The position numbers and the translations under genes are program-made. 64,000 bases of DNA, from positions 429,378-493,377 of the forward strand of contig NZ_LDNB01000012.1 of the NCBI RefSeq assembly GCF_001026695.1, given 5' to 3'. Of the stretch, positions 36,460 to 44,006 are shown in pieces. The notes under the pieces are model-generated. The model made no database searches, was not told the DNA's origin, and worked only from the letters and a program-made list of their open reading frames with translations. The DNA comes from Neobacillus vireti (lineage in GTDB: Bacteria; Bacillota; Bacilli; Bacillales; Cytobacillaceae). The first letter of the stretch is position 1, and every line of letters begins with the position of its first letter.

Positions 36460-36487
36460 AAAAAGCTGCCTTTTTTGCAGCTTTTTC
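36460..36487 (+). terminator. Terminator of Ter operon 2
   Basis: AAAAGCTGC and GCAGCTTTTT enclose a 7-nt T-rich loop. Confidence 0.88.
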
Positions 36488-36582
36488 TATTGATTGGTGA
36501 CCACTTTCTCATATCAATTGAATAAATAGCTCCACTCCACTAAAATTAATAGATATGAATTGCAGATAAGGGAGTGTCAGAT

Positions 36583-37377
36583 GTGAAGCAATATTTACAA
36601 TTATGTGAGCATGTGTTAAAAACGGGTACTGTGAAGAGCGATCGGACCGGTACGGGAACAATCAGTACCTTTGGTTATCAAATGAGATTTAATTTAGAAG
36701 AAGGTTTTCCACTAATTACTACTAAAAAGCTTCATTTAAAATCGATTATTTATGAGTTGCTTTGGTTTTTAAAAGGCGATACGAACGTTCACTACCTGCA
36801 GGAAAATGGTGTCCGAATTTGGAATGAGTGGGCAGATAAAAACGGTGAATTAGGGCCGATTTATGGTCATCAATGGCGGTCCTGGACAGGGGCCGATGGG
36901 AAAACGGTTGATCAAATTAGTGAATTAATTGAGCAAATCAAGACAAATCCAAATTCAAGAAGACTGCTTGTCAACTCCTGGAACGTAGCTGAAATTGATA
37001 AGATGGCGCTGCCTCCTTGTCATTGCCTGTTCCAATTTTATGTGGCAGATGGGAAATTGTCTTGTCAGCTCTACCAGCGCTCAGCAGATGTATTCTTGGG
37101 AGTTCCATTTAACATCGCTTCTTATGCCCTGTTAACGTTAATGATTGCTCAAGTATGCGACTTAAAGCCGGGAGAATTTATACATGCGTTTGGCGATGTT
37201 CATATTTATCAAAACCATCTTGAACAAATTAACGAGCAAATGAAAAGAGAACCGCGGATACTGCCGATTCTAAACATCAATCCGAATGTTAAGGATATTT
37301 TCTCATTTGAATTTGAAGATTTTAGCTTAGATGGATATGATCCACATCCACATATAAAAGGAGTGGTCAGTGTATGA
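36583..37377 (+). CDS. thyA: Thymidylate synthase
   Basis: This 264-aa enzyme converts dUMP to dTMP using methylene-THF. The catalytic Cys is in [45 protein letters not shown] and HIYQNHLEQ are also present. The length is that of the 264-aa ThyB class. GTG 36583 is chosen because AAGGGAG lies 8 nt upstream; the in-frame GTG at 36574 overlaps it. The stop overlaps the dfrA ATG (ATGA), linking dTMP synthesis with recycling of the dihydrofolate it produces. Confidence 0.96.
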   Translation: MKQYLQLCEHVLKTGTVKSDRTGTGTISTFGYQMRFNLEEGFPLITTKKLHLKSIIYELLWFLKGDTNVHYLQENGVRIWNEWADKNGELGPIYGHQWRSWTGADGKTVDQISELIEQIKTNPNSRRLLVNSWNVAEIDKMALPPCHCLFQFYVADGKLSCQLYQRSADVFLGVPFNIASYALLTLMIAQVCDLKPGEFIHAFGDVHIYQNHLEQINEQMKREPRILPILNINPNVKDIFSFEFEDFSLDGYDPHPHIKGVVSV

Positions 37378-37865
37378 TATCCTTTATTGTTGCTATGGAT
37401 GAAAATAGAGTAATCGGCAAGGATAATCAGCTCCCCTGGCATCTTCCAGAAGATTTAAAGTTTTTTAAAAAGGTGACAATGGGGCATCCGATTGCGATGG
37501 GGAGAAAAACGCATGAGTCGATTGGCCGCGCGCTCCCTGGCAGGGAGAATATTGTAATTACCCGAAAGCACGGCTATCAATCCGAGGGATGTACGGTCTT
37601 TCACTCAGTGGAGGAGTTTATCAAGTACAGCCGTAAACAAAAGGAAGAAATTTTTGTCATCGGCGGGGCGGAAATTTTCAAAGAAACATTTGCCTATGCA
37701 GAATGTCTTTACATCACGCTTATTCATGAAGAATTTGCAGGGGACACTTTCTTTCCAGCTTTTGATCTTGAAAACTGGGAGCTCAAATCCTCTGAAAAAG
37801 GGACAAAGAATGAAAAAAATCCTTATGATTATGAATTCCGGATATATCAACGAAAAGCAAAGTAA
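37374..37865 (+). CDS. dfrA: Dihydrofolate reductase
   Basis: This 163-aa enzyme has the expected N-terminus [29 protein letters not shown], including the acidic Glu in the LPEDL helix. [23 protein letters not shown] and [10 protein letters not shown] (NADPH binding) follow. It regenerates tetrahydrofolate. It is coupled to thyA by a 4-bp overlap with GGAGTGG as ribosome binding site. A bidirectional terminator follows. Confidence 0.96.
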   Translation: MISFIVAMDENRVIGKDNQLPWHLPEDLKFFKKVTMGHPIAMGRKTHESIGRALPGRENIVITRKHGYQSEGCTVFHSVEEFIKYSRKQKEEIFVIGGAEIFKETFAYAECLYITLIHEEFAGDTFFPAFDLENWELKSSEKGTKNEKNPYDYEFRIYQRKAK

Positions 37866-37868
37866 ACG

Positions 37869-37907
37869 AAAAGAAAGCCTCGGCAATTTATGCTGATGCT
37901 TTCTTTT
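37869..37907. terminator. Bidirectional terminator after dfrA
   Basis: AAAAGAAAGC and GCTTTCTTTT arms enclose a further partly paired segment; A and T runs flank both sides, serving dfrA and the convergent gene at 37913. Confidence 0.8.
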
Positions 37908-37912
37908 CAATA

Positions 37913-38167
37913 TTATAAATATGTCCCATTTAATTCGTATTCCGCTAATTTTGCAAGCATACGTCTGAATTCATGGGGATGGCAAAACTCTTCCTCGTGG
38001 AAGTGGGTTTTAACCCAAGCAATTAATTCAATCGGGCTATTAAAGTATTCGCCGCTTCGGTCACTTTTGCGAATGGTGTATCTTCCATTGTCATCATCAA
38101 TTGTAATCTCAACAGGGAGGGCTCCATCATAACTGCTTAGTGAAAATTCCATCCTCATCACATCCAT
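37913..38167 (-). CDS. Uncharacterised 84-aa protein
   Basis: This small protein is acidic and soluble, with a beta-rich N-terminus (MEFSLSSYDGALPVEITIDDDNGRYTI) and helical C-terminus (HPHEFRRMLAKLAEYEL). I do not recognise the family. The start is uncertain: ATGs at 38167, 38158 and 38152 are in frame and none has a well-spaced ribosome binding site. Protein-like composition and a shared terminator support it as a gene. Confidence 0.65.
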   Translation of the reverse strand: MDVMRMEFSLSSYDGALPVEITIDDDNGRYTIRKSDRSGEYFNSPIELIAWVKTHFHEEEFCHPHEFRRMLAKLAEYELNGTYL

Positions 38168-38479
38168 TCCATAGGGTTTTAAATCTTCATTAGTATATGT
38201 TTCTATTGTTCAAATTATATGCAAAAAACGACCAGTTGTCAAAATATTTAAAAAAATTACGCAGAACAATTGGACATTGACTTAAGTTGTGGTTATTGAT
38301 AAATTGGTCTATAGAGATTTAAATGAGCTTTATAAGGGAAATGCTAAACATCACAGGTAGGTTAATTTTAACGGATATTGTGAACTTACTATGAATTATT
38401 CCAGAAAATTAACCCAAAATGAATTTTCGATACTATAATCATAGTAGAAACACACAAACTTTGAAGGGGATGTTAATCC

Positions 38480-38674
38480 ATGTTTTCAAATATCGGAGTA
38501 CCCGGATTAATTTTAATTTTAACGCTTGCATTGATCATTTTTGGACCGAAGAAACTTCCGGAAATCGGAAAAGCTTTCGGACAAACTTTAAAGGAATTTA
38601 AAAAGTCTACTCGCGAACTTACGGACGATGTAATGAAAGACATCGATGAAGTAAAGAAAGATGTGACTAAATAA
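38480..38674 (+). CDS. tatA: Sec-independent translocase subunit TatA
   Basis: This 64-aa protein has a short N-terminal membrane helix ([17 protein letters not shown]), the hinge [23 protein letters not shown], then an amphipathic helix and acidic tail. This is the TatA/E class, which forms the pore for folded twin-arginine substrates. GAAGGGGATG precedes the start. A terminator lies between it and tatC, but the pair probably form a minimal TatA-TatC system as in other Bacillaceae. Confidence 0.94.
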   Translation: MFSNIGVPGLILILTLALIIFGPKKLPEIGKAFGQTLKEFKKSTRELTDDVMKDIDEVKKDVTK

Positions 38675-38705
38675 GGTGTAAGATTTGCGTCTTACACCTT
38701 TTTTT
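38673..38705 (+). terminator. tatA terminator
   Basis: AAGGTGTAAG and CTTACACCTT form a 10-bp stem followed by Ts. It sits between tatA and tatC and may raise the tatA:tatC ratio. Confidence 0.85.
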
Positions 38706-38776
38706 CTCGAGATTTGTAACTATAAGACACGTGAATACGTGTTAATCTTCATCCTATGAAATTGGCAGGGGATTAC

Positions 38777-39514
38777 ATGGAAGATAAAGAATTAAATTTA
38801 GTTGATCATTTAGAGGAATTGCGCAAACGGATTATTATATCGGCACTAGCATTTGTTGTCTTCTTTATTGCCGGTTTTATTTATGTCGATGATATCTATC
38901 GATGGTTTGTCGGTGATACCAAACTAATGGTTCTCGGCCCGAGTGATATTATGTGGATTTATTTTATGCTGGCAACAGTAATTGCCGTAGCAGGGACGAT
39001 CCCTGTTTTAGCGTTACAAATATGGTTGTTCGTTAAGCCGGCATTAAGACCAATTGAGAGAAAAATTACGCTATCCTATATACCTGCATTATTTTTCTTA
39101 TTTCTACTAGGCCTTGCCTTCGGATATTTTGCTATTTTTCCGATGGTTCTGGACTTTTTGGTGAAAATGGGTCAAGATATGTTCGTCACAAACTTCACAG
39201 CTGAGAGATACTTTAGCTTTATCATGAATATGACCCTCCCATTCGGGGTGCTATTCGAACTTCCAGTAGTGGTCATGTTTTTAACTTCTCTTGGGATAAT
39301 CAATCCCTATCTTTTAACAAAAGTTCGAAAATATGCCTATTTTGTTCTTATCATAATTGCCGTCGTTATTACACCGCCGGACTTTATGTCTGATTTTGTT
39401 GTGACTTTGCCGCTCCTGCTTCTTTATGAGATTAGTATAAACTTATCGAAATTTGTTTATCGGAAGCGATTGAAAAAATTGCAGCAAGAAGAGGATGAAA
39501 TAATCGAAGCCTAA
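38777..39514 (+). CDS. tatC: Sec-independent translocase subunit TatC
   Basis: This 245-aa protein has six membrane helices. The signal-recognition N-terminus NLVDHLEELRKRIIIS is diagnostic, and the conserved Glu of the first periplasmic/third-helix region and ALRPIERK-type loop are present. It receives RR-signal peptides with TatA. ATG 38777 is preferred because CAGGGGAT lies about 4 nt upstream; the longer in-frame start at 38756 has none. The terminator at 39553 follows. Confidence 0.93.
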   Translation: MEDKELNLVDHLEELRKRIIISALAFVVFFIAGFIYVDDIYRWFVGDTKLMVLGPSDIMWIYFMLATVIAVAGTIPVLALQIWLFVKPALRPIERKITLSYIPALFFLFLLGLAFGYFAIFPMVLDFLVKMGQDMFVTNFTAERYFSFIMNMTLPFGVLFELPVVVMFLTSLGIINPYLLTKVRKYAYFVLIIIAVVITPPDFMSDFVVTLPLLLLYEISINLSKFVYRKRLKKLQQEEDEIIEA

Positions 39515-39552
39515 AGACCTTACGAGATCTAAATCTGTGAATAACGAAAATA

Positions 39553-39586
39553 GTCCCCATTTCAATTCGTTGGAATGGGGACTTTT
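39553..39586. terminator. Terminator between tatC and the sinR remnant
   Basis: GTCCCCATTTC and GGAATGGGGAC pair around a short loop, then TTTT. Confidence 0.85.
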
Positions 39587-39588
39587 AA

Positions 39589-39922
39589 TTAAGTTTTATT
39601 CCTTTCATCCATCCAAGCTTGAAATTTCACGTAATTAAGATAATCCCTGAAAGCATTTTTTTTAAGCCATTCTCTATAGCAGACTGTATTAAAGCCTTCC
39701 ACTCATTGTCCAGCACATAGTTTATAGATTCATCGTCTAACAAGGAATCTATACTGACATCTAAGGGGATTGCCACCTTTTTTACAAATTGCATCGATGG
39801 ATTTGATTGCAAGCCCCGTTGTAATTGGCTCAAATAAGACTTGAAACATTTGCCAGCTTCGCAAGCTCTGTAAGCTAATACCCCTTATTTTCCCGCAGAT
39901 ATTTGATCCGTTCCCCAATCAT
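39589..39922 (-). pseudogene. sinR: Decayed sinR-like biofilm master regulator
   Basis: Read on the minus strand from ATG 39922 (AGGAG and GAGGGTG upstream), the frames join into a SinR-like protein: MIGERIKYLRENKGY, stop (TAG), LTELAKLANVS, then by frameshift SYLSQLQRGLQSNPSMQF and LDNEWKALIQSAIENGLKK. A second frameshift in an A8 run leads to AFRDYLNYVKFQAWMDE. The HTH and C-terminal hook both align with B. subtilis SinR (111 aa). The 334-bp length equals 111 codons plus stop minus 2 bp, so two 1-bp deletions and one nonsense change explain it. No sinI was seen. Confidence 0.85.
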
Positions 39923-40050
39923 CACCCTCATCTCCTAATAGTAAAGCAAAAAATTTACACTCTATCATTCAATATAAAGCACAATAGATTCATTATAAAA
40001 TACAAAATAGTAAGAAAACTAGAGAAAACTAGAGAAAAAGCCCTGAAATT

Positions 40051-40167
40051 GTTCTTAATTAAGAAAATTTGTCTATATTTGGGGTTTTTCAAGTTGGTTG
40101 TTTTGGCCTATACTCAACTTATAAGTTCGTTAAGGAGAACAAAGTAAACCACTGACACGAACTTATA
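40051..40167. promoter_or_regulatory. tasA upstream region: SinR-like half-sites and inverted repeat
   Basis: GTTCTTAATTAAGAA (40051-40065) and GGAGAAC (40134-40140) each contain a 6/7 match to the SinR box GTTCTYT. TATAAGTTCGT (40120-40130) and ACGAACTTATA (40157-40167) are perfect 11-bp arms 26 bp apart, in the probable tasA leader. TATACT near 40110 is a possible -10. These may be relic operators, or sites for another regulator now that sinR is broken. Confidence 0.45.
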
Positions 40168-40201
40168 GCAAAAAAACAGGGAATAAGAGGAGGAAACAAA
40201 A

Positions 40202-40813
40202 ATGAGTCTTAAAAAGAAATTAGGTTTAGGCGTAGCATCAGCAGCATTAGGTTTGTCATTAATTGGTGGAGGTACATATGCTTACTTCAATAGCGTTGCC
40301 ACAACAAACAACGCCTTTACAGCAGGTACATTAAATTTAGCAGCAAGTCCAACAACAATTATTGATGTGAAAAATATCAAGCCTGGTGACTGGATGAATC
40401 GTACGTTTAAGTTAGAAAACAACGGTACATTAGATATTTCAAAGGTGTATTTATATACTAACTATACTGTTTCCGGTCCGAATTTAAAAGGTGATGATTT
40501 CGGAAAGCACATCATCGTTCATTTCTTAAAAAATGAGGATAAGAGCTCTATCCTTGGACCTAGTAATGTAATTGCTAGCAAAACTCTTTATGAATTAAAA
40601 AATATGAGTCCTGATGCAGTTAAAAACCAAAGCCCATCTTTCTTAGGTATTCAAGGTGGGGAAAAATCAGGATTAGATGCTGGTACAAAGGATAATATGT
40701 ACGTTAAATTTGAGTTCGTTGATAACGGAAAAGACCAAAACGAATTCCAAGGTGCATCCTTACAACTTGAATGGAAATTTGACGCACAGCAAACTGCTGG
40801 AGAAAATAAATAA
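40202..40813 (+). CDS. tasA: TasA-family amyloid matrix protein
   Basis: This 203-aa secreted protein has a signal peptide (KKKLGLGVASAALGLSLIGGGTYAYFNS) cleaved by SipW. The TasA/camelysin domain includes FTAGTLNLAAS, NIKPGDWMNRTFKLENNGTLDI and a C-terminal LEWKFDAQQ. TasA forms protein fibres of the biofilm matrix. It lacks the longer C-terminal part of B. subtilis TasA (261 aa), so it is closer to CalY/camelysin length. A very strong AGAGGAGG ribosome binding site fits high expression. Its own terminator follows, so it is transcribed apart from the tapA-like gene. Confidence 0.9.
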   Translation: MSLKKKLGLGVASAALGLSLIGGGTYAYFNSVATTNNAFTAGTLNLAASPTTIIDVKNIKPGDWMNRTFKLENNGTLDISKVYLYTNYTVSGPNLKGDDFGKHIIVHFLKNEDKSSILGPSNVIASKTLYELKNMSPDAVKNQSPSFLGIQGGEKSGLDAGTKDNMYVKFEFVDNGKDQNEFQGASLQLEWKFDAQQTAGENK

Positions 40814-40820
40814 TATAGAA

Positions 40821-40854
40821 AAAAGAAGGGTGGGGCCATACCCATCCTTCTTTT
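40821..40854 (+). terminator. tasA terminator
   Basis: AAAAGAAGGGTGG and CCATCCTTCTTTT form a long stem. Confidence 0.88.
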
Positions 40855-40984
40855 AAAGTACTATCAATATTTATTCTTTTCACGTTAAATAAATTTTCCA
40901 TTACTTTATCTAAGGTGAAGAAAATAAAAACAAGATTCTTACATAGTAATTATATATTTAAATAGTTTCAAGGAGATGAGGGGA

Positions 40985-41785
40985 GTGATTAGGATTAGAT
41001 ATTCGAGATTAAAAAGGTTGGGGAAAAAAGATAAAAAAATTAAACTAGCATCCCAAATCTTAGCAATTTGGTATCTGCTGCTGTTTACAGTTGGATATTT
41101 ATCCTCTGATACCGGTGCATACTTTAATTCCTCATCACAAATAAGTGGGGCCATTACAGCGGGGACATGGCAAGAACTCTGGGATAAAAGTTCACTCAAG
41201 TTTAAAAATGGTGAAAATGAAAATAGCAAAAAGGTGAAAGACCAAATGATTACTAATTGCGATGTGGTTGAAATTACAGCTGCAATTCAAAATGTTGGCA
41301 ATGATATGAAAGGTCAATCACAGTTTGAAGTGTTCTACAATGAAAGTAAAAATCCGAAGGATGGGCAAAAAATAGGCGAAGGAAACATTGAGCCGCTTAA
41401 ATCTGGTGAATTAGCTATCCTTAAATATTCTGTAAACAACCCTGGTAACTATAAATTTAAGGCATTACAACGCCCAGGTCATGCTAATAAGTACGAAACA
41501 AGGCAAGAGCTATGGAGTGAAACAATTACTGTCAAATGCCAAGCATCAAGTAAGTCTCAAAATGAGGAAAAATCCACTTCTCAAACACAAGAAGTAATTA
41601 TTCCGGAAAATAAGAAGAATCAATCAACCGAAGGTACTAAAGATAAAACGCAACAATCATCAAACGAAGATTCTAAAGAAGTGCCTCCATCAAATGAACA
41701 AAATCAATCGAAACAAAGTGGAACAGAAGAGAATCATAGCCTAAGTAAGTTTGCAGATGATGGTTCTGCAAGTGAAGGTAATTAA
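40985..41785 (+). CDS. tapA: TapA-like amyloid fibre anchoring/assembly protein
   Basis: This 266-aa protein has a long basic N-terminus then a signal/anchor helix (LASQILAIWYLLLFTVGYLSSDTGAYFNSSSQISGAI, in parts), ending in the TasA-family 'GAYFN' region. A beta-rich domain with two conserved Cys (TNCDVVEIT and TVKCQAS) follows, then a long low-complexity Ser/Gln/Glu/Asn tail (about 190-266). This is the layout of TapA of B. subtilis (253 aa), which nucleates TasA fibres. GTG 40985 has AGGAG 9 nt upstream. It lies next to sipW, as in the tapA-sipW-tasA operon. Confidence 0.85.
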   Translation: MIRIRYSRLKRLGKKDKKIKLASQILAIWYLLLFTVGYLSSDTGAYFNSSSQISGAITAGTWQELWDKSSLKFKNGENENSKKVKDQMITNCDVVEITAAIQNVGNDMKGQSQFEVFYNESKNPKDGQKIGEGNIEPLKSGELAILKYSVNNPGNYKFKALQRPGHANKYETRQELWSETITVKCQASSKSQNEEKSTSQTQEVIIPENKKNQSTEGTKDKTQQSSNEDSKEVPPSNEQNQSKQSGTEENHSLSKFADDGSASEGN

Positions 41786-41871
41786 CAAATGGAATTCATT
41801 TTATATAAGTAAAAATACCTTCAATTTTGTAAAAATAATATGTTAATTTTGAAATAGAAAGGTAGAGGAAT

Positions 41872-42456
41872 ATGAAAGTAAAAACAGTGAAAAAGTGGAT
41901 GAGTAACATAATTTCGGTAATCTTATTATTAGTTTTTGTATTAATGCTATTTGTTGTTGTTTCCTCGAAAGCAGCGGGTGGAGAACCGCAAGCATTTGGT
42001 TACCAATTAAAGACGGTCTTATCGGGATCGATGGAACCTGGAATAAAGACGGGGTCAATAATTGTAGTGAAACCTACCGCTGACACGAAAAGGTTCAAAA
42101 AAAATGACGTAATCACTTTTAAGGAAGAAGAGAACAAATTAATCACACACAGGATTGTGGAAGTAATAAAAGATGGCGAAACCGTAATGTATAGAACTAA
42201 GGGTGATAATAATAAGACTGAAGATATGAACCCTGTTCTATCAGAGAACGTTGTGGCGATGTTTACCGGTTTTACGATTCCCTACCTAGGCTATTTTACG
42301 GAATTTTCTAAGTCCAAACAAGGAAATGCGCTCTTATTAATCCTACCTGGTATTTTACTTTTACTTTATTCAGTATTTACCATCTGGAAAACAATTTCTA
42401 AACTAGAAAAGGATAATAAATCATCTTCACAGGATACAGAAAAATCTATTAGCTAA
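41872..42456 (+). CDS. sipW: ER-type signal peptidase I SipW
   Basis: This 194-aa protein has an N-terminal membrane helix, the catalytic Ser in VLSGSMEPGIKTGSIIVVKP, and a His in the second catalytic box NKLITHRIVEV in place of the usual Lys. It has a C-terminal membrane helix (LLLILPGILLLLYSVF). Ser-His chemistry is characteristic of the SipW/ER class, needed to process TasA and TapA. GTAGAGGAAT precedes the ATG. Confidence 0.93.
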   Translation: MKVKTVKKWMSNIISVILLLVFVLMLFVVVSSKAAGGEPQAFGYQLKTVLSGSMEPGIKTGSIIVVKPTADTKRFKKNDVITFKEEENKLITHRIVEVIKDGETVMYRTKGDNNKTEDMNPVLSENVVAMFTGFTIPYLGYFTEFSKSKQGNALLLILPGILLLLYSVFTIWKTISKLEKDNKSSSQDTEKSIS

Positions 42457-42516
42457 AAACGTATATGAAGGGATTTTCTTTTATTAAGAGGAAGTCCCTT
42501 CCTAATGGAGGATACT

Positions 42517-43140
42517 ATGAATAAAAAAAAAGTAGTTACTGTCTTGGTTTGTTATTTTTTGTTAGTAGGAATTATCATCTTTGTCCCCTTTTCTCAAAAA
42601 ACCTATGCTGCTGGGGTGCAGGACATAGACATTGCTACCTCGCCAGAAAAGGTTTTATTTGATGTATCTAATTTAAAGCCAGGTGATTGGGCGGAACGAA
42701 CCTTAACAATTCAAAATAAAGGGAAACAGGATTTAAAGTATTTATTCTCTAGCAAACTAAAAGAAGGATCTGATAAGTTTTATAAAGAGCTGAAATTAAT
42801 AGTATCAGATAAAAACAATGTGTTATTCGATGGAAAAATGCAGGATTTCAACAAATTAGATCCTAGGTTTATCGGAAAAAATAACACCGAACAATTATTT
42901 TTTAAAGTGGCAGTACCAGAAGAATTAGATAATCAGTACCAAGGGCTTACCTGTAAGGTAGAATTTAAATTCTATGTGGAAGGCACGTTAGGCGGCTTAT
43001 TGCCAGTAGATGGTCCTAAACTACCTGAAACCGGTACAAATATGTTCAATATCATAGTAGCTGGAGCCGCTTTGATTTTAACAGGTTCAATCTTTCAGTT
43101 TGTTCTTGCAAGGCGTAGAAAAATAGCTAAACAAGCTTAA
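42517..43140 (+). CDS. TasA-like protein with LPETG sortase signal
   Basis: This 207-aa protein has a signal peptide (about 1-30, ending FSQKTYAAG). Its TasA-type domain includes VLFDVSNLKPGDWAERTLTIQNKGKQDLKY, matching the NIKPGDWMNRTFKLENNG segment of TasA. The cell-wall sorting signal is LPETG, a hydrophobic stretch, then RRRKIAKQA. It would be sortase-anchored to peptidoglycan and could tether matrix fibres to the wall (inference). GGAGG lies 6-7 nt before ATG 42517. It directly follows sipW. Confidence 0.88.
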   Translation: MNKKKVVTVLVCYFLLVGIIIFVPFSQKTYAAGVQDIDIATSPEKVLFDVSNLKPGDWAERTLTIQNKGKQDLKYLFSSKLKEGSDKFYKELKLIVSDKNNVLFDGKMQDFNKLDPRFIGKNNTEQLFFKVAVPEELDNQYQGLTCKVEFKFYVEGTLGGLLPVDGPKLPETGTNMFNIIVAGAALILTGSIFQFVLARRRKIAKQA

Positions 43141-43239
43141 TAATGCCTTGATTGTAGATCGATGATCAAGACTTTTATTCTATTAGTCTAAAAAGAGACA
43201 TATAAATTTTTAAAGAAATACAATAAACGGGAGCTGATA

Positions 43240-43473
43240 ATGATGTACAAAAAGACCTGCCCCAAATGCCATCAACCATCCTTCAGCAGCAGTATTTCAG
43301 ACAAATGGACCTGCCCAACCTGCAGCAATGACCTCACCCATGAAAGACCCCATGATGCTGAGTCCAGCAAACGAATTAAACCACAATTGTATTTAATCAA
43401 AAACTGTGATGCCCAATTTAACCCGAAATCTGATCCGCAGATGAGCCCTTATTTATTTAAATCATTTGACTAG
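43240..43473 (+). CDS. Small zinc-ribbon-like protein, uncharacterised
   Basis: This 76-77-aa protein has two CPxC pairs (TCPKCHQPSFSSSISDKWTCPTCSND), a minimal zinc ribbon, then a polar C-terminus of no known motif. GGGAGC precedes a double ATG (43240/43243). A strong terminator follows. I do not recognise the family. Its position between the matrix cluster and a degV-like gene gives no functional clue. Confidence 0.65.
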   Translation: MMYKKTCPKCHQPSFSSSISDKWTCPTCSNDLTHERPHDAESSKRIKPQLYLIKNCDAQFNPKSDPQMSPYLFKSFD

Positions 43474-43474
43474 G

Positions 43475-43502
43475 ACAGACCAAAGACTGTGGTCTGTTTT
43501 TT
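43475..43502 (+). terminator. Rho-independent terminator
   Basis: ACAGACCA and TGGTCTGT with a 7-nt loop, followed by six Ts. Confidence 0.88.
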
Positions 43503-43610
43503 GATGTGAAAAATTCACAAAAGTTTTCCTAAACCAAGCATAATTTGACACATTTCGGGGTGCGTTGGGTGTATAATATAGTCAAACGGGTGAAAAAGAG
43601 GATTGATATT

Positions 43611-43862
43611 TTGTTATTGAAAAGCCTAGAGTTCAAAACTAATGTTGGACAGAAGGTTAAGGTTATGGAGATTCCTGTATTGGAGGAAGATAGTAAGTAT
43701 AAATTTATGATCCAAGTCCGTTTACAGACGTTTCTGACGTCGATTTGCCGGGAGAAATTTCCGAAAAAATGTTACTCCTTTAAAGATTACTTGAAGAAGG
43801 TCATGAAGTGGCCGGATTATGAGCAATTATTTAAGGTTGGAGAACTAAAGAATAACGCATAA
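43611..43862 (+). CDS. Uncharacterised 83-aa basic protein
   Basis: This small, Lys-rich soluble protein reads LLKSLEFKTNVGQKVKVMEIPVLEEDSKYKFMIQVRLQTFL then a helical basic C-terminus. A TATAAT hexamer at 43572-43577 and AGAGGA 8 nt before TTG 43611 set the likely start; upstream in-frame codons would lie in the promoter. The family is not recognised. Weak coding evidence leaves some doubt. Confidence 0.6.
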   Translation: MLLKSLEFKTNVGQKVKVMEIPVLEEDSKYKFMIQVRLQTFLTSICREKFPKKCYSFKDYLKKVMKWPDYEQLFKVGELKNNA

Positions 43863-44006
43863 TTCCCTTCGAGTATCGGGTGTTCCGGTACTCTTTTTAT
43901 TTTACCATTGCGAATAGCCTGACTATTAAAGGGACTGATAGATTGTGTTTCATTCAGTGGCTGAAACCTGTATAATACTAAGCAGTATTCCTAGGGATGT
44001 GAATGT

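Noticed and set aside
38419..38601. 60-aa ORF overlapping tatA
   Set aside because: Out-of-frame shadow of tatA; no family resemblance.
43537..43577. TTGACA with TATAAT as a strong promoter
   Set aside because: The spacing is 21 bp, too long for sigma-A; only the -10 hexamer was used as supporting evidence.
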